Origin: Ophioderma brevispina | Lineage: Eukaryota; Echinodermata; Ophiuroidea; Amphilepidida; Ophiodermatidae | NCBI GenBank assembly: GCA_023653785.1 | Contig: JAMKCH010001698.1 | Location: 1 to 64,000, forward strand | Direction of reading: 5' to 3' | Length of the DNA stretch: 64,000 bases | Shown here: in pieces, positions 34,801-46,940 of the stretch | Position numbering within the stretch: the stretch's first letter is position 1 | How the letters are laid out: each line of letters starts with the position of its first letter | Notes under the pieces: generated by a model | Database searches by the model: none | Seen by the model: only the letters and a program-made list of their open reading frames with translations | Told to the model about the DNA's origin: nothing | Position numbers and translations under genes: made by a program

Positions 34801-36469
34801 GATGGCTCTCCAAATTCAATAAATTTTGCTGCTGCATCATAGGCCAGAAGAAGAACCACAGTTGTATCTTGCCTCTGGGCTGGCCTACACTAGCCGTATG
34901 ATGAGATATTGCGAACGTGCTAACAAAACAAAATTTTGTGTGTATGGAAGACACTTTTCTATGTCTGCCAATATGAAGCTGATCACAAAATAAATAGTAA
35001 AAATCCTAGGTTATATATGCTTGAAGACATCCCCCCCCAAAGTCCACGGCTTGCAACCTCAAGAAAAAAGCCTCTCAAGACACACTCTGGAATGAGATAC
35101 CATATCCACCACACGCTCTAATGACTACATTGGGCACTGTGCTCCAGCCCAAACACGTGCTCAACTAAACTTGCTGTGATACGGACGCATCCCAGGTCAG
35201 AAAAGCAACCCAGTGGTTCAAAAAAACCAAATTCACAATGGACTATTTGGAAGAAGATTGACTTGACCAAGCATGTAAAAATTAAAAACAATGATTTTTA
35301 ATATATTAAATGAAATCTGATTCGCAATCAATCACGAAATCCACAAAATTATCACATGATACAAACATGATTACATTTCTTACCTATTTACAAACACACG
35401 CACCACAGAATAATTAATTCCTTAAGGCAAAGTTTTGGTTGGGTGCGCACCAAGTCTCTGTAGAAATCCAGGTCCACATAAATCTTGCCGACACAAGGAT
35501 TGCTAGTACAGTTTCCGCTAGTAGTTGTGTTATCGAAAAGTCCATTGCTTAAACCGGCCGATTAAATTGTAAATTGTAGACTTGGAAATGCGCGAAGTAA
35601 ACTGCGGCTGGTATACTAAGCCATAAGGTACTCAGTGCGTTAAATGTGAACGTCACTGTATAGAAGAACAGTCCTGCTGTATTTTAATGTTAGACCTTAG
35701 GTTTTTGCAAAGCACCAAATTTGGCAGCTCGGACGATTCTGGTAACTTTCCAGCATATATAAAATAACATATAGTTTTATAAATTCAAATGTTATGCAAA
35801 GTTCTCCACTTTCTATTTGAGAGGTCTACACTTGGTGAAATCTCTTGTCAACTGGTAAAGAAAAATGACTTGCAACAAAATTTGTCCTTAGCAAACTTTC
35901 CCATAATGCAACAAAAACATGCGAAGACAAGTTGAAATTTCGCAGTCCTTTATAGTACATTTCAAATTAAGTGAGACTCCACGCATATATCGATAGGGGT
36001 GACATTGATACGGGGTTCAATCCCCGGCCATGTGGAGACTAGGCCTTTGTTGCCATTACAAAACATATTGTGTCCATGGTACAAAGTTACTTTACAGAAT
36101 CGGCTTACTGGAAACTGATGCATTCAGTTATACAATGGTTTGGAAATGATGGAAGAACTTATGCCATGGTTGGCCATGATGTTAAATCCGCTTGTGCTAA
36201 TCTCTTAATACAAGTTTGACCATTTTTGATGGCCAAATAAAAACTTAGTTGTGTTATGTGTGCACTGATATAAGAATGCATTATTTCTCCATTACAGTGA
36301 TATGGAATGACATTTTTTTCAGTGTTCAAATAACAACGTGTAATGAAATATTTGCTGGTGTTTTTCATCCTGATACTTCAATTGAACCATGCAAGCTAAC
36401 TTCAACATTTATTTACTAGCTACATTACAATACATTGTATGAGTACCATAAACTTTTTTTCCTGTGGCC
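34801..36469. other. Noncoding; SINE-like B box
   Basis: Includes a B-box-like GGGGTTCAATCCCC (36013-36026). No other signal; open frames are short. Confidence 0.35.
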
Positions 36470-36905
36470 ATTAAATTAATTCCTCGTACCTCTCACGGTG
36501 AATGGACAGACCCAAAACTTTTAATGAGGTCTCACTTATTTTGAAACCTACTATACCTTCGCTGGAACATGCTCCACATCCTGCACCTGATGTGTTTGAC
36601 ATAGCAATTACTCAAAGTCTGTTGTTCATCAACATGTGTGAAATCTTGCTTCCTATATGTAAACAAAGAACCTCTGTACAGTTCTTAGAATGGAGAAGAT
36701 AAGACACTGTGCTCCTATTGTCCTCTGACTGCAAAACTCTTCTAATATGTTCTCATAAGTATGGCCTTAATTTGTCAAATACTTCTTGGCATACATCAGA
36801 CCAAACAGATTTGGTATTCTTCTTCAGCAGGCTTGTCATTGGATGTGCAATAACAGAAAAATAGGACAGTATTTCCTGCCATACCCAGAAATCTCATCAG
36901 TTCAT
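36470..36905 (-). pseudogene. Ty3/gypsy RT end and RNase H start fragment
   Basis: On the - strand: LMRFLGMAG (near 36880-36905), then in another frame MTSLLKKNTKSVWSDVCQEV (near 36760-36825) and FDKLR, matching the gypsy stretch 'RFLGLANYYR..I..FS....PLT.LLKK...F.W...C..AF..LK'. A degraded DASDxGxGAVL-like region follows toward 36560. Frames are broken. It points away from the integrase fragment that starts 85 bp to the right, so the two do not form one intact element. Confidence 0.65.
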
Positions 36906-36989
36906 CTCCATCTCCACACTCATAATTTATATGATTAAATTTTAACATGATTTAATTAATATAATACAAAAAATAATATAATATTCAGG

Positions 36990-38110
36990 AGTCTGTCACA
37001 GATGAACCTGATAAAGAAAGAGCTATGTCAACTACTCTAGGTGCCCTCAGCACGCCACTGCGCTGCGATCCTGCGCACGCCACTGCCAAGTCAGTCACCT
37101 GGGATGATATAGGTATTGCAAAAACAAGTGATGGAAATGATGTCAATGCTATTATCACTCATCGAAGATGGCCTGCCAGGATCACACCAAGAGATGCCAC
37201 CAGATTTGCAGGATTTTTTGAGCCTGAGAGAGACCTTACACTTTGGATGGAGTTGTCCTATACAATGATCACATTGTAATCCCCACCCCTCCGATCCCAG
37301 GTATTGGTATTGAGATCACCAGGGGATCTCATCCATGACCTCACATTGTAATCCCCATCCCTCAGATCCCAGGTATTGGTATTGAGATCACTTCACTCAG
37401 CTCACCAGGGGATCTCATCCATGACCTCACATTGTAATCCCCATCCCTCCGATCCCAGGTATTGAGATCACTTCACTCAGCTCACCAGGGGATCTCATCC
37501 ATGACCTCACATTGTAATCCCCATCCCTCAGATCCCAGGTATTGGTATTAAGATCACTTCACTCAGCTTACCAGGGGATCTCATCCATGACCTCACATTG
37601 TAATCCCCATCCCTCCGATCCCAGGTATTGAAATCACCTCACTCAGCTAACCAGGGGATCTCATCCATGACCTCGCATTGTAATCCCCATCCCTCAGATC
37701 CCAGGTATTGGTATTGAGATCACTTCACTCAGCTCACCAGGGGATCTCATCCATGACCTCGCGTACTGAAGCTTCAGTTTTTGAGCCTGGTGGTATAATA
37801 TCTGCACACTCGATGCTCGCAATGAAATCGAATGGCTCCATCACCCGCTTTATCACAACCTAATCAACCTCCTGTGTCAGTCTACCCATTTCAATCGATA
37901 TCTGCTGCTTCTTGCACTTTGCGGACAAGAATTACTTGGTTATCGTAGATCGTTACATTAACTGGGCTACTGTGAGCATGCAGCAGAAGAAGTTGAAAGA
38001 CCTGAGGCGTACATTCGTCACATTTGGCATCAGTGATGAACTGACATCTGGCCAGAGTTCTCCTCAACGGAAACGAAGACCTTTCTTCTCGGTTTAGAAA
38101 TCGAGAACAT
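36990..38110 (+). pseudogene. Ty3/gypsy integrase region, degenerate
   Basis: Order of blocks: a pre-integrase spacer with ITHRRWPARI and LTLWMELSYTMITL (one base off the family's DGVVLY.D.IVIP), the zinc-binding linker H..H carried by LHSAHQGISSMTSRTEASVF in the last tandem unit (37728-37780), and a degraded C..C region. Then the catalytic core start DKNYLVIVDRYINWATV (37924-37975; first catalytic Asp) and LRRTFVTFGISDELTS (38005-38050). The second catalytic Asp box (usually DGG.EF) is lost to a frame change right after ELTS. The stop at 38095 ends the frame. The minisatellite at 37270-37761 lies between the spacer and the core. Non-functional. Confidence 0.82.
37270..37761 (+). repeat. Coding-derived minisatellite (six units of 75-90 bp) inside gypsy integrase
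   Basis: Units run CACATTGTAATCCCCATCCC, then TCAGATCCCAGGTATTGG, then CACTTCACTCAGCTCACC and AGGGGATCTCATCCATGACC. The single-copy equivalent in other gypsy elements encodes the stretch from '..D.IVIP..LR..VL' to 'LHSAHQG...M'. Unit boundaries share the CCATGACCTC(A/G)CATTG join. Confidence 0.9.
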
Positions 38111-40264
38111 TTGGTGAACCATTTCTCACCTCGTGAACCATAAAGACCTTTAACCCTCTCTGTATACGTTATAACACATAAGCCAGTGGCTTTAGAGATG
38201 ACATTCCAAATGTTTGCAGGTCATTTGGGAATCTAAAAACACAAACAAAGACTAGGCTTGTTTCGACTAATATGCTGATTTTGAATATGCCCAGGAAAAT
38301 AAATAATTTTGACCTTTTTAAAACAAAAAAGTAAATAGTCATAAAACAAATAGTCATATATCCCTTAATGCCATTTTTGCCACGTTTCCAAATGGACCAA
38401 AATCACGGAGCGGACCCCTGCCTTGTTTCAGGGAAAATTGCCCATAGATATAGCTAGATCTAACAAGAAAAATAACGCTACCTCCCTTTTTGCGGTGATC
38501 GTCATTTTCCGAAAAGGACAACAGGGATATAGTCACCGTTAGTGCTCAAAAGATTAGGAACCATTTTAAATATATAGTCAAAAACAAGTACTATTCATGT
38601 TTTCTGTAAGATATTCAAGCTACATTGTAAAGGTGCATCGTAGTTTTTGAGGGATGTCACCAAAATCGTGGAAAATTCAAACATTCATTCTGGTTCTGGT
38701 TCTTTCACCGTTATCATATGTTTATCATGTTGTTCATCCGACGTTTATCATGTTGTTCATCCGAGTAATGATTAAAAAAGAACTACCTTTCAAGTCATCT
38801 TAATTTTTTTTGAAAACGTCACCACAAGGATGTATCCTCCCTTAATGTTACGCGTATTTCCAACGAAAAAGACAACTTCTTCGATGATCAAAAGAAACCC
38901 AAGGACTATGGTCGAATGCTTTCTTTTTTCGCTTGTTCCTCGGCAGTACCCACGCGCACACGTACGTGCCGAGAGATCTTTGTTGGCGTTTATCTTGCTG
39001 GAAACATCTTTTTCAGTCTATTTCTTCATATATTAATTATGTTTGATTTTCCAGACTGAGATGGAAAGCATCTTGAGTTTAGGGGTGGATCCTTCCGTAT
39101 TGTTTATTATTTCTAAAACAAGAAAACAAGACTCGTATCTGGCATACGCATCGAAAAATGATGTTTGATCTCATGACATTTGACGATGAAAATGAGCTCC
39201 TGCGCGCAAAATAAAACGCGTGTTTCCGAGCAAAAAGGTAATTTAAAATGCTTAATATAATCAAATCTTTTGTAATTTTCCAATTTGCTGGTGTTGATGA
39301 GCAAAGCCTGTATGTGCGCCTTAGCCAAAGCTCAATTGGTCAAAATTGCAGTTTTGATATTGATCGTGGGCGATGGGTAAGGGGGGGGGGGGGCTGCGTG
39401 ACTCTTAGGCTAGACATGATTTCCACATGGGACAAAACACTTGACATTTGCAGTACGATTTATTTTTTGCACTGTTATGTCGGGAAACGCTAACAATTTA
39501 ATTTATGGGTTGACATTCCTGAGTTAAAGTCCCTCTTTATAAATATAATTAAGTGCTTACGAATTGTACAACACAAATTGTCTTTAATAGCGTATATAGA
39601 CGGCGGTTAGTCGAACCGAAGGGTCTCTGAAGATTTGATTGACGGACTCCGACCATGTCATACTTTACTTACATAGTTATCTTACTATTGGAAAGAGATG
39701 TCATTTGCAGCTGGCTTTCCCAGTTGACATAAATTGAAAGCTATTATTTTAACAATAGTGCAAAAATGTAAGAAAACCACCCCAGTACATTAACAACTAT
39801 TGACATAATATGTAACTGTTATAAATACTTGACTTACAACCATACACCGTCCTTCAACCGAATGACAAGCTCATATGGGTATGTTTTCTATGTGTATTGT
39901 CTGTCTGCCAATATAAGGACGACTTTTGATTGGTACTTCTGGAAAACATTGCCTAACCTTACTGAAGTACATCCAGAATCCTGGAGAATTTCTGACCCAA
40001 TCCCATATTATGACATCAGTACATTTTTTTGTGTGTTTTGTAAAAAAAAACAAACAAACATCCTATTAATTTCGTGTACACAACTTTAAACTCATGCAGG
40101 CTCCCCTTGCCGACATCCACATAAATTTAAATTTTGGTGAGGTTATTAATTTTGAAAAGTTCCACACTTTCAGATAGGGGACAGAAAATTGATTGACATG
40201 AGGGACATCCTAGCTCACCTTAATTGTTGGTAATAACTATATACGGGAAGCACTCCCATCTTGG
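38111..40264. other. Noncoding with poly-G tract
   Basis: Two short direct repeats of TTTATCATGTTGTTCATCCG (38729-38766) and a poly-G run (39380-39391). An open frame at 39829-40089 is protein-like in composition but unrecognised. Confidence 0.35.
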
Positions 40265-40640
40265 GAGGTGACGCTTATGTAAAGCTGTTAAGAACCCCCA
40301 ATTTTCCAGCACCGCTGTCACCAAAGACCACCCATTTAATTTTGAAATGTCACCAAAAGACCACATTGGTTTTGGAAGTTTTTTACCACTGTCACCTAAG
40401 ACCCCTATTCTGATAAAATTTGGAACATTTCACCCAAAGACCCATATTTTGGTAAATTGGAGCCAAATTTTTCTAAAATGAACCCACATTTTTTCTGGAA
40501 AATGTGCATATAAATTTGTCACCCGAAAACCTCTATTTTGGGGCATTTGGCTGTCTTTACCCCAATACCCCTCTTTGTTTGAGTACTCTGGTCACCTAAT
40601 GCCCCTGGGTTTGGAACCGTGAGCCTTACAACAACCCATA
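40265..40640 (+). repeat. Tandem array of about 55 bp (CTGTCACC.AAGACCCC..TTTTG unit)
   Basis: Six to seven diverged units with CACCAAAGACC, CACCTAAGACCCC, CACCCAAAGACCC and CACCCGAAAACC boxes spaced 50-60 bp, each followed by an ATTTTG..AAATT..GGAA segment. Confidence 0.7.
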
Positions 40641-42420
40641 CCATTTCATAGAATGATGTCCCCCCCCACCCTGGCCCTATGGGTTTAAACACAACTACTA
40701 CTGAACGATACACATGTCACAGTGTACACTTTACAATCTTGTAACAACGATTCAAATTGGCAACATGTTGCTTGAAATTGGCACGACAGTTCCGCTTAAT
40801 ATTGAAGCGTGACTAAAATGATACAATCAATCTAATACCACTAAAACCTACTACGTGTCCACCTCATCTCTATAAACATATTTCCTACATCAAGGGGTTC
40901 ATCATCTTTCGTTGACACCCTCGTGAATTTTTTCTAAAAAAAGGTTAAAGTTGCAGCAAATTTCACATTTTTTTGCATTGCGATGGTGCAAACTCGTGAG
41001 GAATTATGGGTATTCTGGCAAGTCAAAATTCATAACGGCAGCATTTGTCAGAAAGACGACAGGAGTCAAGCAGAAAGCGGTGATAGGCGCCGGACGGGAT
41101 TCACATGGCGTTCACACCGCCCCATCAACGACAGGAAAGGGCCAGTTAGGAAATGGCCACTATACTAATTTGGTGGCTGCCAATGTGTCCTTTTTTTTTG
41201 AAATATGTTGTTATTCATTTATGATATGTGTTTAAAAAAAAAATCAAACATACTTAAAACATTAAGGTTTTTCGAAATTTCTTTCTTCCACCCAGGCTAC
41301 TAGGGTTCTGCTCTGTTCTTTCTGTCTTAGGCTTGCCAGATCTAGACCCAAACTCAATCTCACAAACATTTCACTGTCTAATCTCGTGATCGCCTAGGGG
41401 TAGACGGGAAGACGCGTCGAAATTACTCGGCTTGCCAAGATTGCAACTTATGTCGCGGAATCAGTAAGTAGGTAATAGAGGAAAACAAATCACTTAAAAA
41501 CTCATTACAAAATATAAATGGGCGCTTTGGAACTGCGAAAGAGTGGACTGTCCTCTCTTTTTTAAGTGACACAGGACCCACTCCGAAAAGAGTGGAATTT
41601 TCAAACCTTTAGAAGATATTTTTTGGGTCAAGTGACTCTTTATAATTTGAAAAATAATATTTATCAATTTTGTTAAATTTAATGTTTTTTGCTTTTTTAT
41701 AATAAAAAAAATGTTTTGAAAGTGGTTCTAATTTCCATCTTTTCGAGTGGGCTCTAGAGAACTGTAAAAGAGTTAAATTCACTTTTTTTGCTTTTAGAGA
41801 GAAGCTTCATACAGCCCAAAAATACGTTACGAGCCCTTTGACTTGAGACCATTGCATTTTGATCTAGCTCAATTAATCATTAAGACATTAAGACGTTTGT
41901 TAATTCGCTAATCACAAGAAAAAAGTACTTTTTTAAGGTGGATGACCCAATTTATTGACAGTCTCCGCACCCTTTCCTCACGATTTTAAGTATATAGAAG
42001 AACTCGGGCGCCACGCCTGGTGTCGTCCTTTCACTTAAATAATTGTATGTGAGAGAGTAATGGTGAGTCCAACGGATGCAGGTACAAAACCACGACAAGG
42101 ATCAAAATTGATACAAGAGGTTACCTTGAATAAGCGAACATAGGGAGTGAGCAGGTTTACCAACTTGGCGTGGGGAGGGAATGTAACGCGAGAAACAAGT
42201 TTGACACGTATCAAGCCACTATTACAGCGTCCAGTACAATGGGGGAAGAACATACTATATGCGGTATGTAATGTCGTATGCCGTTACGGATAGAAACAAA
42301 AGCATGGACAGGAGTAATACAAATTTACTGTGCACTGTGAAAAACAACAAACAGGGAATACCAGCAATTAATTTGAAACTGTGGCAGAGAAAAGTAACGA
42401 TAGCCAGAAATTGCAATTAC
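40641..42420. other. Noncoding; possible MITE at 41530-41800
   Basis: 41530-41800 has loosely inverted arms (CCACTCCGAAAAGAGTGGAA and TTCCATCTTTTCGAGTGGG), which suggests a diverged MITE. Otherwise nothing recognised. Confidence 0.3.
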
Positions 42421-42423
42421 ACA

Positions 42424-42875
42424 GCACAGATAAAACCTGGTAAAAGGGGACCGGGGGGGGACAATACAGACAAAATGGGACCGACATTTCGAACAGAGTA
42501 ACTGTTCTTTATCAAGGAAAAATACACAAGCTATAACTACACTACCGAGCATAACACAATTGTCTCACAACGATCATTATAAGACATCTTGCAAAAGTTC
42601 AGAAAAAAAAGTAGCAAGCACAAGAGAACTGTGATTTTCAAAGTAAGACACAATGCCATATTACTACTGTAATAACGTACAGAGCAATGAACTAGATGTT
42701 TACAGCAGCACTCAGACCTTTGCTACTGCTAGTATCAATTACCAACAAAAGAAAGAGAGCACGCAGGCAGGGATACTTGCAGCCAATGGGAAGCCTCAAG
42801 TATGAGTGGAACATCAAATATAGATTGCATATAAGGCATACTGTGTGTGTTGGTGTAGGCAGTTTATATGAAAGT
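42424..42875 (+). repeat. Penelope terminal repeat (pLTR-like), 3' copy, inverted
   Basis: Aligns to the reverse complement of 46345-46940: CAGATAAAACCTGGTAAAAG, CGAACAGAGTAACTGTTCTT then TATCAAGGAA, GAACTGTGATTTTC, and GTTTACAGCAG followed by CCAACAAAAGAAAGAGAGCA. It lies downstream of the Penelope coding region, in the opposite orientation to the upstream copy. Confidence 0.75.
42481..42517 (-). ncRNA. Hammerhead-ribozyme-like motif in Penelope terminal repeat
   Basis: On the - strand: CCTTGATAAAGAACAGTTAC then TCTGTTCGAAATGTCGG. A stem-II-like helix (GAACAG / CTGTTC) is closed by TTGATAA and CGAAA, the positions of the hammerhead CUGAUGA and GAAA boxes. Penelope-like elements are known to carry hammerhead motifs. 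The first box departs from consensus, so cleavage activity is doubtful. Confidence 0.45.
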
Positions 42876-43179
42876 GTGTATATACATGTAAATCAAAATA
42901 AGTTATAACTACAGCTGGAAATGTGTAAATGACAAGTGATGATGCCCAGAATCACGTGTTTTGTTAATTATGGTCTGAGTGTGTGGGTATTTGTGTGTTG
43001 TGTGTGTGCATTTATAAATTTGAGACAGATGAGGGTAGGTGGTGTGGTTCGTGAGAAAATAGTCTCAGGGGAATAAAAACTGGAATTAAAATGAGTAGGG
43101 CAAAATGAAACAATAATGTTTGTCCACAATGAGCTGCAATATATAGCATAGATTTAATAAACCTCATGATGTTATTTTT
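42876..43179. other. Penelope 3' noncoding region
   Basis: TG-rich sequence between the Penelope C-terminus and the inverted terminal repeat; no other signal. Confidence 0.4.
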
Positions 43180-45460
43180 AACATTCATACCATGGGGCTG
43201 CATGGTTGAAGCCTTTTGATCCACTCTTTCTCTAAGTTTTTCCTCATCGTTGTGTCAGTTTTGGGAGGCTTGTCCAATGCAAACAATACTGATGTTTTGA
43301 GCATTGTGGTTTAGGGAGATTAAAGTTGTCCTGGCCACAGGTGTGTTCCTGTCATGTCTGGCATCGGCAACTGTTTCAACCAGTCGACTTTTCTAAGTGC
43401 GACTATCTCCCCTACATATTGCTATCAACTAAAGGCAGTACTTAATGAGGTAAACACATGTCACTCTGGCATGTGAGTTGGTTATTATGTATGGTGTGAA
43501 GTCTTTCACCTTAGAGATCTGTGTAAATTGGCCCTTTCGGCAGTGTGGGAAACAGCATCTTCTTAATCTGTTATGCAATTTTTGATTTGCACGATTTGCA
43601 TGTGCCACAGGCCTAGAGCCTCTTGGAGGAGCTCTGGTACAGGAGGAAGAGTAGGCGTACAGCAAATCTTGTGCATGGTGCTTCTGTTGGTAAGCGATAA
43701 CCGCTTGGTCGGGCGGGATGGCTTTCCTGCCTACTTGGGAAGACTGAAGAATGGGCAGGTAATGCTGTATAATTCTAGACAGTTTCGGAAGTGAGGGATG
43801 GAGGTGATAACCTTGGAACCCGTTCCAACTGGGCTGATCTCGTCCGGTAGGTTTAGGGCTTCTGTCTGGGGATGTGCCAGGGCCTTTGTGATCTGCCTTT
43901 CAATGAGGCCATTTGAATACCCTCTAGCGTTCAGGTATTCTTTGAGCTCGTTTATTTCTGGCATCAAGTCCTCTCGGGAAGTGGAGCAGATCCTGTTGAG
44001 ACGAAAAGTCTCAGCGTAGGGAAGACTAAGTTTTAGTTGCTTGGGTGGCCGGAAGTCATGAAAGAAATGCTATGCGGAAGCTCGGGGGTCTGGAATACAA
44101 TCCGTCTTAACATTCCATCTTTGATGGAGACAAGAACACAGGACCGGGATTTTCCAGATTTGATGATTCTGCATAAACTTGATATTATGATGGAAAAGCA
44201 TTGCAGAAGCACAAAAATTCTGAAATTCCTCAGGCCATTTGTCCACAGAAGGAGACGTCATCAAATACGGATCCACAGAAGATGGTTTTTTCGGTGCAGA
44301 AGAAAGAAGACGTTTCTCCTTCCAAAGATCCCATGAACAGGCAGGCCATAGAGGGCGCCATTTTCGTGCCCATCGATGTGTCCCAAAGATCTGAGATAGT
44401 GACACCTTTAAGATGATGTTGTTGTTGTGGGACAATCTCCATAAGCTCAACAATAAGGAGTCCAGGCTTTTCAGGATAGAGGGTTTGGTTCTAGAAATGA
44501 ACGACAGGAATTGATGCCTTCCTCAGTGGGTATGTTGGTGTACAAAGAAGAATACATCCCTGGTACATTACAAGCACATGTGGAAGGGATAAGGCCAATT
44601 ATTATTGATGGCCTCAATTCTGCGAAGAAAATCCATATCACCTTGACGTAGGGTCAGTTTGGCAACACGGCGGTTTAGGTAGTTGTCCACAAAGAGTGAA
44701 ATCTCTCTGTGGCAGTGTGTGTTAAAAGAAAAAAACCAATAGACCGTACCACTGACAATGGGCGAGCAGGCGGTTTTCCGTGCGACTTCGTACTTGCTGT
44801 GATTTTTTAGCAGAGTATAGAAACGACCATGCTTTGGAATTTTTAGGCCTAAGTGCAATTTTCATATCATTGTTATTAGGCTACTTGCATGGGCTTTTGT
44901 TTAAGAGCTTTTCCAACAGTGTTGGTGAATTTGGATTGGGTCCTTGTCAAAGTTTTTTGTAGTCATTTTGTGTAATTGACTGTCTGGAACATTCTTTAAT
45001 GTACTGTTCTCTGTCTTGTATGACTAATACCGAAGAGCCTTGTCGCTTCCTTAATAATGATGTTTTTGTTTTTCCTCTTAATTCAACGTCAGTGCAATGT
45101 TTCCTCTCTGTATATGTTGGCGTATGTTTTTTGTTTGATGCGTCGTTGCTTTTACAAGTCACTGTTCACAGGTGGGACTGCCGTAATGAAAGCATCCAGA
45201 AAGGAATCTTTACCCGTAGAAGGTGTGAAAGTGCTCTCTTTCTTGAGAAGGGGATGGATAATAGAGCTGTTTCAACGCGTATGTTGGTGTCATGGGGAGG
45301 GTCACAAGTTTGATCATTTCTTCTTAGAAAAGTGCACTTTTAGAGCGCAGACGCGTCGTGCAAATTTGTCCAAATCAGTGGCGGAGTTCAAGTTGGTTGA
45401 CTGAGGTGGGGGTGGGACAGAATTTCAGACCAGCGAGACAGGCCCGATAGTTTCATGCTC
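43180..45460 (-). pseudogene. Penelope-like retroelement ORF (RT plus GIY-YIG endonuclease), degenerate
   Basis: Read on the - strand, motifs occur in Penelope order. N-terminus: GLKFCPTP (45409-45431) and ATDLDKFARRV (45345-45378), then STFTPSTGKDSFLDAFITAV (45180-45240). RQGSSVLVIQDREQYIKECS lies at 44990-45050. RT: RFYTLLK (44800-44825), SPIVSG (44757-44775), EISLFVDNYLNRRVAKL (44655-44705), SMGTKMAPSMACLFMG (44340-44385), a broken DD region with FDDVSF (44255-44275) and degraded thumb. C-terminus: YIITNSHARVTCVYLIKYCL (43432-43491), then QYVGE (near 43403-43420) and a final STMQPHGMN (43180-43210), matching the GIY-YIG nuclease 'VVYLI.C..C..QYVGET' and 'P.GLN'. At least eight frame changes or stops; not functional. 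Family biology: RT primes at nicks made by its own nuclease. Confidence 0.88.
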
Positions 45461-46344
45461 AAGAGAGATCACATGAGGAAGTTTGACAAACATTTTTTTT
45501 ATTTGTTATGGGTATAGGCCCAGATCGGTAAGTGGAATGTTCTTGATCCATCTCCGCCTGGTAGTCCTGGTACGGACGGGGTCGATCTTATGGTAGCCCA
45601 TGATCCCATGGAATTTTGTGAATCGGAAGCGTTGGAAAAGCAGTAGGCCTATCGGGGAGGGGCGCCTTCTGGAGAAGCGGTTCTTGTGTAAGGAGGGACG
45701 CAAACATGGGTATATGGTTCCAGCGGTTGGTGTCAACCATAAAAAGCATGACCCGTTTTTAATACTGTGTGCTTGAATGGAGGAAGAGTTTGTGTATGCT
45801 GTTCTGAATGCTTGCGGTATTTTTGTGTGGCGCATGGCTTGGTATTTATACCCCTTTTTCTTTGGTTTAGCAAAGTATCATTGAGTATGTGTGTGAATGT
45901 TAACAATCGGAAAGTGAACGCGTGCAAAGGAATAAACATTCACGCGAATACCTCTGTATAGCATTAGAATGTATCAATAATCTATACCACCCCGTCCGTA
46001 CCCAGGTACTACCGGGGCGGAGATGGTCAACTAAAACTCCACTTAACCGATCTAGGCCTATAACCATAACCAATAACAAAAATTTGTCAACCTTTCTCAT
46101 GTGATCTCTCGGATGCAATGAACTATCAATATATTTGCATGTAGCCTATCTGGAAGGATGTATTTACAGTAAGACACATGCATCACCATACCACACCACA
46201 TCACCAGTCATAGGCCTATAGCCAATCTATTTGCAACAAATCACCCCTCACTCCATAAATTAACACACCTGATTCTGTGCCATCATTGTTCATTTACACA
46301 TTACAATTTATCATAACTTTATTTTCTGTTTACCATATACCACT
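45461..46344. other. Penelope 5' noncoding region
   Basis: Between the ORF start and the upstream terminal repeat. The open frames (45506-45835, 45733-45939, - strand) lack recognised motifs. AGGCCTAT occurs at 45645, 46052 and 46210. Confidence 0.4.
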
Positions 46345-46940
46345 CATAAACTGCATACACACACAACCACATAGTATAGGCCATTTCAAACTATATTGAT
46401 CTAGTTTCCACTCCCATACTGTGAATCTTCCTTTGTTGTCTGCAGTATCCCTGTCTGCTCTCTTTCTTTTGTTGTTACTTGATACTAGCCCCAGTAACAA
46501 AGGTTGATGCTCTGCTGTAAACACTTCATAGTTCACTTGCTCTGGTAATTATTGACGGTTAAGTATCTTGGCATTGTTTCCTTACTTTGTGTAAATAATC
46601 ACAGTTCTACTTGTGCCTTGCACACCATTTTATTTTTTTGTTTCGTTGAACTTTTCTATTTAATTGCAATATTTCTATCAAATCTTGTCTACTCTCGTTC
46701 AGCGTTCGGTAGTCTATAGCTGTGTCTACACTGTCATATTTAGGGGTGATATAGCTCTTGCAGTAGTTTGGTTCCGCATTAGTTGGTATCTTCTTTTGCT
46801 GTATATAATCTATTTTGTTGTTTCTTCCCTATTCCTTGATAAAGACAGTTTATCTGTTCGAACCGCGGTGTTCTGGTCGACGCCTTTTGTTCCCTTATTG
46901 TCCCGTCCCCTTATATTACCACCGTTTTATCTGGTGCTGA
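46345..46940 (-). repeat. Penelope terminal repeat (pLTR-like), 5' copy
   Basis: On the - strand it shares CCAGATAAAAC, CGAACAGATAAACTGTCTTT then ATCAAGGAAT, AGAACTGTGATTATTTACAC and AACAACAAAAGAAAGAGAGC with the inverted copy at 42424-42875. It lies upstream of the Penelope ORF in the ORF's own orientation. Confidence 0.75.
46833..46867 (+). ncRNA. Hammerhead-like motif, 5' terminal repeat copy
   Basis: CCTTGATAAAGACAGTTTAT then CTGTTCGAACCGCGG, the counterpart of 42481-42517. The second box reads CGAAC in place of CGAAA, so it is further from consensus. Confidence 0.4.
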
